DNA of 64,000 nucleotides from Pomacea canaliculata (Eukaryota; Mollusca; Gastropoda; Architaenioglossa; Ampullariidae), in contig NC_037593.1 of NCBI RefSeq assembly GCF_003073045.1, positions 23,803,868 to 23,867,867 on the forward strand, read 5' to 3'. A program made the position numbers and the translations under genes. Position 1 is the first letter of the stretch, and each line of letters begins with the position of its first letter. The notes beneath the pieces were generated by a model. The model worked only from the letters and a program-made list of their open reading frames with translations, was not told where the DNA came from and made no database searches. Of this stretch, positions 23,139-35,410 are shown one piece after another.

Positions 23139-26023
23139 GAAAAAAACTTTTCTTCTGAACATGCAGTTTTGCACATGACTTTTAGGCTGATTAATGTTGG
23201 CATTTTAAAATATGTTGTTTTCAATTTGAAATAAAGCTTTACAAAATTATGCATGTTGTGTTTGACTAGTAACCCTGTAAGCACTGGTTGTACCAACACC
23301 TGCAACTTACTCATGGTGACTTTTTTCCTTCACATTTAATTTTGATGCAGGAAGCGTCCTGTGCAAATCATGAACACTTTACCTAGATTAGACAACAGCA
23401 TGTCTAGCATAGTACTGACAATGAAAGATCATTTTCTGCTGTTTCACTTTTGTTCTCTGTGAATGATCTGTGTCTCTGACCACAATTGGTATAGACTAGC
23501 ACTGTTTAGACATTAACAATGACACCACGTAAATAATCACCTGCTGCTCCACTTTTATTGTCTATAAACAATGTGACAGCAGTTCTGCGGTACAATTATT
23601 TTTCTTAAGGTGCTGGAAATGACCGGCAAAAAGTACCGAGATTAAAGATATTTCCCCTCTCCTAACTTTATCAAAACCTAGGGCTGAAGAACACATCGAC
23701 TTCTCAAAATACAACATGCTAAAACCAGCGCAACGAAGGCTGAGACTTCGGTCTGGATTGTCCCTTTCAGCGGTAGTAAGCCAAAAAATAATAATGGAAT
23801 GTCAGTGTGAATAACTGGAGAATAAAGTGATTCGGCTAGCCCTAAAACTGAAAGATGACGCAAAAACCTCAGAGATATTGATGAATCGTGATGGGTAGCT
23901 CACGTTTTCATGTGCTTCCAGACACTGATGGGCCTGAAGTGCAGAGATGCAAAAATGGACCTGGACGGCGGAAACATAACAACAAAACAGAGCTAAGACG
24001 TATATTCGCGGGTGTCTTATATTTAGCCAGTTTTAGATTTAGCTAAAGCTCATCAGAGATGAACAAAAATCGATACTTCAGAGGATTCACACACACCACA
24101 CACACTGATGGTGATGATAAACAGGGTGAAGGAAACTACTTTTTCATTGTACGCCATTGGGGTTCAGCCTTTGTTAAGACAGTTGCGTCCCTTCGAAAGA
24201 GTGCACTTCACACTATAAAGAAGTGTTTAATCTTTGGAGTAAATGTCTAGGTGATGTCTTTTATTGATGAAGAATTGCTTACAAAGTTGACAGCTGACAC
24301 CTACTTTTATAAAATTTCAAAGCATCGAAAAAATCCAACAATTTATGAGAATTTATGACAAGCCACCATATTTTGTATTTCTGTTTACTGGCCATTAGTA
24401 TATAATTTATATACATTCATATCCGATGAAAATTGATAGTAACAGCTATGAAATAGCATATTGATTTAAGATAAAGATTTATAACGATTTTCTTTCACAC
24501 TGTTTCTAACAATTTAAATTACTTTAGTTATAGCATAATTTTTTCGATTTCTTTTTTGTTCCTTTTTCAAAGAAGACACAGAGCTATCTTTAAAATAGAT
24601 TAATCGAGGTGGACTCAATGCTGACAGAAAAGTTGAGATTTAACTTTTTTCCGGAATTAACTGGTCAATATTTTTACTCACACTCTAATATCTTAACAGG
24701 CGACTTTTTTGGGGGTTTGGACAGTTGTACTACTTTCCTCGAAATGGAGCAGAGATAGTATCCTTTTCTATATAACATCAGTCATTTTGTTTCATCATTA
24801 TTTGACCTGTTGTATAATGAGACAATCTACATAAACAAATTTAATAGTAATCATAAGTGAGAATTCTCACAGTATAATCAGTAAAGTCGTTTTAATAATC
24901 AATAGTAAAAGAGCATAGTAGTAAACAGTAGTTATTTAATAGAAAAATTAGCTTATCTCTCTTCGTCCTTTGGGAAATTGTGGAAACGTTTTTCTTTTGA
25001 CTGGCAATCTGACAGTTAATTGCAGAAAAATTTTGCCCACCTCCTAACAGCGTGCTCTTTACCTCTAACGACGCAGCTTTCTAAATAAAGCTCTCTGAAA
25101 GACAGAGAGATGCACTTCACAGGGGAAGCCTCTAGTCACAAAGTATATCACCAAAGGAGACAGTATTTTAGTAACTGCAATTAGCGGAATTGATAGTGAA
25201 TGCATATTGATATTGTCATTAAAAATGTCGCGAGCTTTGATTTGATCGGTTATTTTACCCAAGGGCCGCATAGATATTGGGATGGTTTTAGAGGGCTGCG
25301 GATGCAGCGGCGGGACGGTCAGAGTTTGCCCATGGTCTGCTCTAGGCGTCCTACAGTTCATGAATGTGTCATTATGCACTGTATATATTTTTTATATCAC
25401 CTGTATTTTGTAGCCATAGAACTGAATGTTTCAAAATTGTATAGTAACGACCAAATGGTGAATCGTAGTTGCAAAAATATAGAAGTATATTAAGCTAACT
25501 TGCAGTTTTCTTGATCCCAGACAAAGAAAACTTGGAAAATTTCAGCAGCACAGAGAGTTGATTATTGAAAAGTAGTATACTTTAGCAAGGTTTAATAGCA
25601 GTGTACAATGTTTTGTCGCAATCTTTGCCAAGGATACTGTAACATTAACTTAAACTAAGGCATATCTTGTAAGACATGAGGTGCTTTCGGGTTTTCATAA
25701 TAAGTGTAGCGTTCATTCTGGTTACAGTGTTAAAGGCAGTTACAGGTCCTAGTCAATGTTTATGAATCATTTACATTGTGATCACTTCTTCATTTTTTTT
25801 TTCAAAACACTTGACTTAGGGCAGAACATTTATAATTAACCCAGATTTTTTTTAAAAGAGACAATCAGAAGTGATTACATTGAATCAAGAGGTTTAAATC
25901 TGTATGAATTTTATCAAAATTACAGTAGTATGGAGAAGTTGCTAGTCAACTTGACTTAGTATAAAACAGATCAAGATTAGAAAATCTTCATTAATAAACA
26001 CATTCATTTCAGACTGACTGATC
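23139..26023. other. Intergenic sequence between GTSF1 and the P450 gene
   Basis: The GTSF1 poly(A) signal (AATAAA, 23,230-23,235) is near the left edge. The rest is AT-rich, with small open frames that resemble no family. The P450 ATG is preceded by a splice-acceptor-like TTTCAG at about 26,010, so an untranslated first exon may be hidden here. Confidence 0.5.
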
Positions 26024-29000
26024 ATGGAGGAAAGAGGAACAGATTGGTTTATGTGGCTGGTGTCATGTGCTGTTAGGGAGCTAACCTGGTTTAATATTTT
26101 CGTATATGGGAGTATTCTACTCTTGTCATGGCTGATCTGTAAACTGTTCATTTTACCCCAGCTGTCGCCTCTTCGACAGGTAAACCTCATAATCATTTGT
26201 TTTTTTTTTGGTTTTTTTTGTTCGCTTAATTACTGCTGCGATATCTTCTTCCAGACACAACTCAGTCTTTTTATATAAATATTTTATTCACACACTCTGC
26301 TAGTCAGTTATTCTCAAGCCCATCTTTTATCTACTACCAATCCTTTTCTCAACTCCGCCGGTTCCAAGCCTGGATGAAGAAGGCTAGCAACCCCACCCTG
26401 TAAAACAACCCCCTCTTCGGAAGGGCCTATGATGTGTTTGGCGAAAGCCCTCATAAAGTCAGCTCACCGATCCATCTTCTCACGGCCAAGGCAAAACCCA
26501 GGATAGAGACCTCGAACATCAGAACCCTATACGAGAGAATTAGCACAGGAAATGAAGAACTATGACATCAAGCTCCTTCTATATGGATCTGAGACATGGC
26601 GTCTGACAAACACCATCACCAACAAGATTCAGACATTCGTCAACTGATGTCTGCACCACATCCTCAACATCAGGTGGCCCAAGAAGATCTCCAGTACAGG
26701 CCTGTGGGAGAGAACCATGCAAAAACCTGCCAGCCAAGACACAAAGAAACAGAAGGGCTGGATCGGTTACATATTGTGAAAGCAGGCCAACAATTTAACA
26801 AAACAAGCTGTAGGCTGGAACCCACAGGGGAGGAGCAGGGTTGGGAGACCCAGACAGACACGGAAGAGATCGGTCCACAGTGAGGCAAAGGCAGCTGGTA
26901 TGACATGGACCCAGCTGGAAAGGGATGCCCAGAACCGGGTCCGATGGCGTGGTGTAGTTGTGGCCCTATGCTCCACTGGAGATGATTAGGAACAAGAAGA
27001 AGAATCCTTTTCTCAGCTCCTTGCTTTTAGCTACTCTTCATTCCTGACAAGGCCATTGGCCACTGTCCATAGACTAGTTGTCACTGTCATCTAGACTTTC
27101 TTCCTAATGAGGTCACTCAGATACACGACTAACATTTTGTTATTTTGTACAAACGGACTGTGCTATTATTAAGAGGGTAGTCCAGTAGTGCAAAGGTTAG
27201 TACCTGTCACCAATACAGTGAGGGTTGGTTGTCCTGGGTTCTTCTGCTCTCATCTCAGGCATACTTGTCTTTCTCTGCATGTGGCATCTGTTTACGTGGC
27301 TGGCTGCCTTGCCATGATATAGCATTAGTTTGCTGGCTTGGTGTAAAACACCAATTCTCCTACCTCATCCCTCAAGTTATTATAACATAAATTACTTTTA
27401 CTAGTAGATAATGACAGCGATGAATTCCTGGTAGGAAAATAGTATTTACTTTAAACTAGTTTCTATAAAATTTCTTTTTCTGCAGATACCAGGGCGACCA
27501 AGAGGCAGCCTGTTTTTTGGGTGTTTTTCAGAAATTATGCGAAAGGAAGCTATTGACCCCTATGCAGAGTATGAGTTCTGATGAAGATCTTTCTACGTAT
27601 CTAGCATCACAACTTTCTTCTTCCTTTTTCACTTTCACATGTTTTACTTTTTTTTCCTTACTTTTTTTGTTAAAAAAATAAGAAAGAAAAAGAAACAGCA
27701 GCACCACTATTGCTAGAAAGTCTTGTGACAGATTAAATAACAATATGTGTATTTATATCAAACAGCATCACGACCAAGATAGGTTGCACTCTCTGCACTG
27801 ACCAGTAATCATAAATGAACATTAGGTAATAGCAGTGGCTAGCAAGGGTGGTGCAGTTGGTGCGGGCTGCACCAGGTATCGAGCAAAATTTCTGGGTAAG
27901 GGGCATCAAACTTGTTGGGTTTTTCCCCCTTACTAGAGTCCGTTTGGGGGCATCAACAGCAGGCCTGCATCAGGCAGCAAATACCCTAGCTATGCAACTG
28001 GGTAACAGTGGATGGTGAGATACATGCAGGCACTCTGAACATCAAGATGAAGTATGAGTAGAGCATAATGCAATGGATAAAGGTATGAAGGGATTTATAG
28101 GTACCATAAACAGTGTAGAGATGGAGTAGTTGCATAATGGTTCATATGACAGACAATATTGCAAAAGGAGTTAAGGATAGTAATTAAGTGATACTACTTA
28201 GTGAACAAATATGTAAAGATTTAGTTCATCACCATTGGTTATTTACACTTGCAGTTGTACACTTGTATTTTGGTATTTTATGATTTTCTGACAGATGGAT
28301 GAATGAAATGAAAACGGGAATCATCCGCTATTATCACATTATGGGATCCCAAAGAGTGCTTATTGTGGATGCTGATGCTGTGAAGCATGTCCTGGTTACA
28401 AATGCCAGTAACTACCCTCGGCCTTTCTTCCATTTTAAGTTTGTACCACCAAATATTTTTCTGTGCTTTAGGGTATTCAAGAATTAATTCGTTCTCATAA
28501 TATTAATATAAACTGGTTCATGAATTTGTTCAATCCATTCATCTTTCATTTGTTCATTGATACGAAATGTCGTCCATGAAGAAATCTGGAATGAAATTTG
28601 CTAATTTTATTTTATGTATGTAGGAGAGCATAATGAAGTTCACCAATATGCATGAAACTAAAACTTACTGCGATGTTAGAGTGCTGGAAAAAGTCCTGTA
28701 AAATAAATAAATATGCTTTGCTCACAGACCCCATTGGTATATGCTTGCTTAGAAACATGTGTAGGATGCATACATGCTCACAGAATCCATTGGCATATAC
28801 TTGCTTGGAAACATATATAGGATGCAAAAATGCACACAGGGGTGGTTGGTGATGCAGTAGCTAAAGTGCCTGTCACCATTACAGCGAAAATGGGGCATCG
28901 TGGGCTTATATCTCGGGTCTTACCTTTCTCTGAATGTGACAGCTGTTTACAGGAACAACTGTTACTGGTTTTCTCCTGTATAGTATAGTTTTTTCCCACC

Positions 29001-32000
29001 CTGTGAGCATGTGTTAGAGAGACTTAGTACTTACGATTGGTGAATGAATTTGTATGATGCCTTTGATGCCTGATGATATGTGTGTGTTCGTGCAACTTCA
29101 TGTAAGTGCCTTGAGCCCACCTTTGTTGGTGGAGTAAGATAAACATTTATTGTTATTAATCTATTACCATCTATGTCTGGAGTTGAAATTTACCAGCTGA
29201 TATATTCTGACTTATTGATTTATGATTCCAAGGTTTTTTACGGAGATTGTTGGAACTAGCCTTTTGACATTAGAAGGGCAAGAACATCATGTACAGCGTC
29301 GCCTTTGTAACAGTGCTTTCAAGTTGCCTGAATTGCATCGTAAGTTTTATAAAATATTGATATGTCTTGGGCATGATATAGGGGCATAGTATGAAATATT
29401 TGAGATCTTATCATTTTTCATGTTAAAATGATCTTTTGATTATTGAATTAGTAAAGCTGGAGGATTCAGACTTTTTTTTTTTGTAGTGCTATGACCACAC
29501 CGCAGATAAATCTCATCAGCTATGGTGCCAGCACTGGGCAAAGAAAAAAAATCTGTTAATTGTTAGCCCTAAAATTCCAAATGAAATAATCTATGGCGAT
29601 AATGATAAATTTCTTCTATCAATACACACCAAAGTTTCATGTTTGTGTTGCTAGTTATGATTGGCAAGATTCAACTCCAGCAGATCATCATATGTTGTTG
29701 CAGCTACACAATAGAGGGAAGTTGTACTGGGTATCAGAAGTGTGCATGACTATATGGTATATATATATGTTTGTGTGAATAAATCAGAGTGTAAGGAATC
29801 AATTGGTCATCATGTTCCCTTGGGCCGGTAGCATTTGTTTTCGTTGTCTTACATTTTTATTAACATGGGATTTTAAAAATACAGACCATTTGTCTCATTA
29901 TTGCACAGTTGTTTTTGTGCATGCGTGCATGTGCATGTAAGCATGATTTTTGTTTTCCCAGGCTTACTGCCCACTTTTCAAAGACACTTTGATCATCTGT
30001 GTAAGAAGTGGAATGAACAGGTGAAGATGGGAAAAGAAGGCCCTGTACAGGTGGATGTCACCAGTCATTTAGCAAATGCAGTAAGTCCACAAAATTTTGC
30101 AAATGTAAAAGAGTGCATAATACAGTTTGCATGCTTAGTATATTTGTACCTCTAGAACCCTTAGATTTTATGAAAGCACACTTTAGAGGCATGCATGGGG
30201 TGCATAATTGGTTTCTGTGTCAATATAGCAAGAGTTTTCTCATAATGCATGTATTATGAGCACATCTGTGAATGATGTCTGTAATTCTTTTCCTAAGTAA
30301 ATTTTGCACATCATTCCCCTCTTCCCTTCCCTTGCCCTCACACACACAAACCAGCCAAAAAAAGAAAAAAGACCCCCAACACCCAGAAATGATGGTGTTC
30401 AATCTTTCAGAAGCCTTAGCTTGAAATTCTGGGATAACTCTTTGAAGAGGGAAAAGAAATTGTCTCAACATTTTTTCTACAGCATTTGACGTTATCACAG
30501 AGTCTGGATTTGGGTATGACTGCAATTCTTTAGATGATCCAGAAAACTTCTTTTCAAAAGCCTTTACTTATGTTCTTGGAGGAGGAAAAAAATCTATTGA
30601 CAGGTCAGTAAGACAGAGGACCATGTATATTAATGAATTCATAAAAGTTTTAGGTGAAAGTGGGTATTTTTAAATCACCTATTGAAGTTTACTGATAAAC
30701 TTTCCATCTATTCCCATTTATATTACTGTAAAAAATATATCTCTGTAAAACAGAAAAGAAAGTGTTTTATTTTCTATAGGTGTGATGGCTATGTTTATTT
30801 AAGTCAGAATTAAGTGAGAGTTTTAAGGGTATTAAAAGACAAAACCAAAAGAAAGGAAAGCAAAAGTCACATTTAAATACATTGTGTGAAATTTCATATT
30901 TTACTAAGGTGATATTTCTATAAATCTGTTACATTTCAAAAAGGTTCTGCAATAACAAAGTTTATTTTAATAATTTTTTTGCCAGTTCTGTACTTTGTGC
31001 ATAGTCTAAATCAGTAGACACTATAACCTTTTTACGTACTAGTCTGTTTTTAACTTTATTTCAGACATGTGAGAATTCTGTTGCCAAAGCTTTATCGGTA
31101 CATACCAAATGAAGACAACAAGATGTTCAGAAAAAGCCTTAAATGCCTACATGACCTCATCCAAACTATTATTAGTAGAAAAAGGAAATCTCTAGAGAGC
31201 AAACAATCAGCAGGTAGGTCTTGAAAGTGACGCCTATATTTCATGTTTTCATGTCTTTCAGTACACATTTCAGTGTTGTTTCATTTCTTTAGCAACCCAT
31301 TTTATGCAAAGTGTTTTGTTTTTGGTATTTGTGATTCAATAGTATACACCACATGTATCAACAGTCAGAAATGTCAGGTGTTGAACATTTAGATATTTGT
31401 CTGCACAGTAATGTCGAAACCTACTTTTTAAAGCAGATAGTTACAACTTTTGTATTGAAAAGAAATAGCTCAGAAGTGTGCATTTCTGTTTGTTTTAGGT
31501 GAAGACCACAAACCTGATCTGTTAGAGATACTCTTGAGTGCATCAGATGTGGAGACAGGATTTGGGTTCTCAGAAAAACAGCTGCGAGATCACTCAATGA
31601 CATTTTTAATTGCAGGACATGAGGTTGGTTTGTGCCTTTGTTCAACCACTTATGCTTAGATTATTTCAGCTGGAATATTGAATGAAAACAACCTGAAAAT
31701 AATGAATTAATACTGGCAGCCATAAAAAGATAAATACATTTGCTAAATAGTCATAAAGTAGCTATGTTCTAGGACCAATCAGAGTGTTCTGATACTAATA
31801 GTATTAGTATTTTTATATAGCGGTATTCCCATGTAGGCTCAACTGGGTTTGCTGAATACTATTATCAAGAGTTTCCATGGTTGGTGGCTGAGTGCATTAA
31901 ATAATCAGTGCAGTTGCAGGTGTAACTGTATAGGAAGAGTTAATATGCTTCTGTGTCTAAGATAACTTAAAAATAACTGTGTCTTAGGTAATTGCTAGAA

Positions 32001-34240
32001 TCTCAAGCATCTAGATATGTGAGAAGTTTATGATGACTTTAGGGTGAAGGTCATGCTGTGTGATCTGGGGTGCTATGGTGTTTAGATTAAGCATTAAGGT
32101 GGCCAGAGTTGGTTTGCATGTTCAAGTGTCAAAGTGTTACATCCTTAAAGATGTATTTTTTGCCTGACCAGTTCTGTTCATGTCTGCAGACGTCAGCTAC
32201 AGGACTTAGCTGGATCTTGCTGTGCCTCTCACAGCACCCACACATCCAGCACAAGGCCCGACAAGAAGTACTGTCAGTGCTGCCCCCTAGAGGCCAACCC
32301 ATCACACCACAGCATCTGGACCAGCTGGCTTATGTGACTTGTGTTGTCAAGGAGACACTCAGGTATAATCAGCGGCACCCTTGTGAAGGTTAACTGTAAA
32401 ACTGTCAGTGCAAGCAGATGGCATTACACAAGATTATCCTAAAAAATAACCCCAAAAACAGCCCAACAAAACTTTAGACAGGTGTTCAGCACTGATGCAG
32501 TGTGCCTGAATGTGCTGAAATTTTTAGGGGTTTTTATATAGTTATTTCATGGAGTTCTATATGTTGTCTTACCCAGATTGTACCCACCTGTGCCAACAAT
32601 CATGAGAGAAGCAAAAAACGATGATATTCTCTGTGGTTTTCCCATTCCAAAAGGGACGATCATCAACATTAGTATTGGAGCGTTGCATAGGTGAGTTTTT
32701 TTGTGTGTGAAGCTTTTAGGCACTTTATGTTTTTTTTAATGGATTTCTTCAAATGAAGAAGAAAGGTCATGTTTATAATTTACTATCACAAAGTGTTGCA
32801 TTGTGTCTGGTTTAGAAACGCCCAATGTGAAAGCTAAGAGCAGATGTTTATGAGATATTGCCCAATGAGCAACAGTACCCTACAAGATTTTATATCATGA
32901 CTTCGTATCTTTCATGCACAGACCAAAGGTGCCCATGCAAACCATGTTTTCTGTCACCCTTTTAGACTGAAATTATGAAAAGAAAAAGTATGGTCCTTCT
33001 TAACCAAATACCCAGTGTATGGTGGACAAAATGTTGTAAATTGAATAAAAGTTTTGAGAATTGTTTATGTAAAAGAATTCTGCAGTTGGACTTTATTCCT
33101 CTACTGTGGAGTATATGTGTGTGTTCCCTTTAATATCGAAAGGTTAGAAGCATTGCCATGTTCTTTTAGTGTTGGCTAGAAAATTGGAAACGTCAGGGGT
33201 TTAGTTTATTAATGCCACTGTTTACTAAAATCCAAGTGAAACATGCACATTGTTGTCTTTCTGCCTAAACAAGATCTCATGATCATGTTCTCAAATGTTG
33301 GCTTTCTGATTGGGCAAGATATTATTTTCATATTCTCAAAGCTGTCACATTGGCTATGGCCTTAGGGACATCAGAAATACAAATTTAAGTAAATGAATGT
33401 GTGCCTTTCTTTATAACAAAAGTTTTAAATGCATTACAAATGTTTATAAATTGCTGTATAACTAAAAGCTAGCTGTATCTTCTACTAATTTGCAAGCAAG
33501 TTTTGAGCATATTTGAGGAGCTAGCCTTCAAGTCTGTTGAGTAATAATATACCACACTTGTGCCTGTACTATTTTAAACCTGTCCATATTTGAAGTTCTG
33601 CAGCATGCAAATGTGGTGGTGCACTGGCTTCCTTCTTCGGTGCTTCTAATTCACTTGTGTCAAAATCATTGCCTCCTAGTACATTGGTTACAAAAACTCT
33701 TCCCCTCTTCCTTTATTTTAACACCCAGGATGACTTTTGAAACATTATCATTTGTTTCAAATTATACTTTTTGTATTGGATTATTATTCCAGTAGATCAA
33801 GCCAGTCATTTTGTTTTCACCACTCATTCTGATGAATAGGATATATATAAGAAATGGTAAATTAAAGAACTTGCACTCTGCTTGTGTTGTTAAATCATTG
33901 ATAAACTATTAATAATTTTTTTACACAACTTTTTACTGAATCCATATGTGCTTCAATATATTTCAGAAATCCAGTATATTGGGACAACCCTGAGGACTTC
34001 AGACCAGAAAGATTTATGAATGAGTCGGCGATTCCACCATATGCATACCTGCCCTTCATCAGTGGACCACACATGTGTATTGGCCATCGATTTGCTCTCC
34101 TGGAAATGAAGCTGGCACTGGCCATGCTTTTGAGGCAGTTTGAATTTTCTCCCCTGCCCGATGTTGTCTACAAAAAGAAGCAGTTTATTACAATGCGACC
34201 ATATCCAGCTCTCAAGTTGAATGTCCGATGTCTGAGCTAA
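26024..34240 (+). CDS. Microsomal cytochrome P450
   Basis: Eleven exons: 26024-26179, 27486-27568, 28295-28438, 29233-29339, 29962-30080, 30483-30603, 31065-31213, 31499-31623, 32190-32362, 32577-32690, 33967-34240, giving about 521 residues. An N-terminal membrane anchor (about residues 22-45) precedes a Pro-rich hinge (IPGRPRG). Hallmarks present are the I-helix AGHETS, the K-helix KETLR with YPPVP, the PERF motif (RPERF) and the heme loop FISGPHMCIG with its cysteine ligand. It is probably an ER monooxygenase; the CYP family cannot be fixed by eye, but the anchor and I-helix argue against a mitochondrial type. Exons 5 and 6 do not join in phase: one extra base is needed between 30,080 and 30,483 to give LANA-A-FDVITESGFG. 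This is probably a lost G at the donor, real or from sequencing. The heme loop has His where most animal P450s have Arg. Confidence 0.88.
26357..27002 (+). mobile_element. 5'-truncated RTE-like LINE
   Basis: The plus strand encodes the C-terminal part of an RTE-type ORF2: LYGSETWRLTNTITNKIQTF, then HHILNIRWP, then GWNPQG, VGRPRQTRKRS, AAGMTWTQLERDAQNRVRWR, followed by a GAAGAAGAA tail. It is flanked by an imperfect target duplication of about 18 bp (AATCCTTTTCTCA-CTCC at about 26,339-26,356 and 27,003-27,020). Internal stops show that it is dead. It lies in P450 intron 1. Confidence 0.88.
27176..27368 (+). repeat. tRNA-like SINE copy
   Basis: The most complete copy seen here: GGTAGTCCAGTAGTGCAAAG (box-A-like), the ACCTGTCACCAATACAGTGA block, then GTCCTGGGTTC (box-B-like), then the shared GGCTGGCTGCCTTGCCATGA body and the GGTGTAAAACACCAAT end. 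It lies in P450 intron 1, downstream of the RTE copy. Confidence 0.8.
28718..28828 (+). repeat. Tandem duplication, period about 55 bp
   Basis: Two adjacent diverged copies, each running from TGCTCACAGA through CCATTGG to ATAGGATGCA or GTAGGATGCA, lie in P450 intron 3. Confidence 0.7.
28846..29010 (+). repeat. Diverged tRNA-like SINE copy
   Basis: Shares GCCTGTCACCATTACAG, CTTTCTCTGAATGTG and CTGTTTACAGG with the SINE copies at 20,681 and 27,176, but is more diverged. It lies in P450 intron 3. Confidence 0.6.
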
Positions 34241-35410
34241 AGCTGGAAGGATAGCTGGAGAGCCAATCAATGGGACAGCGAAATCAGACACACATATATA
34301 CGTATATACATATTTGCCTGTGAGTACACTTATGCTCATGCATTAAAAAAGTTGTTAAAGTAGTGCTTACAGTAGTTTAAAAATGCACCTTAATAGCATT
34401 TGATACCAGTTTGCAACAACATTTTTCTGAAAACTGCAGCATCCCTATATCCAAGCGTTTAAACATTTGTATTTTTAGGTCTGCAGTACTCATACATCAG
34501 AACTGCTTTTTATTCTCTTCTATCGTTATATACTTGTATATGAAATCAAGGCATATGACAAAAATACAGAAATGGAACTTGGGGCCTGTCCTCCAATATT
34601 CTTCCATATGCCAAACTGGCACATAAGGTTGTGCTATTGTAGGAGTACAATATGTTATAGTGAACCATCATTGCTGGCTCGTCTCATTCCGCACTGTTTG
34701 ATTGTGCAGCAGCTTTGTGGACTAAATATAGAATGATTCTGCAACTCTTTATGAAAACCAAGATTTGTAAAGATCACAAAAGCAAATTGATTAAACACCT
34801 GATTTGTTTAAATAATGTACTTAATGGCATGTATATGTTTTTATCTACTCAGATTTGTTTTATGTACTCTTGTAAATGCCTAGTAATTGCAAGTATCGAC
34901 AGCTACATAAATCCCTGTGTGCAGCATATTCATGCATGACATTGCTAAATAGTATTATTTTTAGCTCTTTATAGCACTGAGAAGTTATATATATATTTTG
35001 CATAATGAACAATACCAAGCTTCTTTGATCACTTTGAGATGCTTTCTTATACACGTGATAAGGACAACAGATATGCATCTAAACCCTCGAGGCATATGGT
35101 TTGTTGGCGGAGCTTTTAATGTGAATGAGGTTACTTGCAGTGAAAACCCTTTGTTGATGAAAGGAAGCGGTTGATTTCAAATGATCTTACATCTGTAAAC
35201 ATCTGGGTTATATATATATATGTTAAGCTATTTAGTGTTAAAAGGGGAAACACACAGCTTACATTAGATGAGATCATAGTTATCAAGATTTAATCAGGTT
35301 TAATCCTCAGGAATTTGTGAATCTTTTGAAATAACTTTTTTACGTTATCTTTATAAACTATTTTTTGTATTATGATGCACATATTAAAATAAACTATCAT
35401 AATGTTGTGT
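34241..35410 (+). other. P450 3' untranslated region
   Basis: There is no open frame of note from the stop codon to the AATAAA at 35,388-35,393, so this is probably a 3' UTR of about 1.15 kb. Bases about 34,717-35,188 recur in degraded form at 63,534-64,000. Confidence 0.65.
35388..35393 (+). terminator. Candidate poly(A) signal of the P450 gene
   Basis: AATAAA followed within about 20 bases by a GT-rich stretch (TGTTGTGTGTGTTT), the usual downstream element. Confidence 0.65.
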
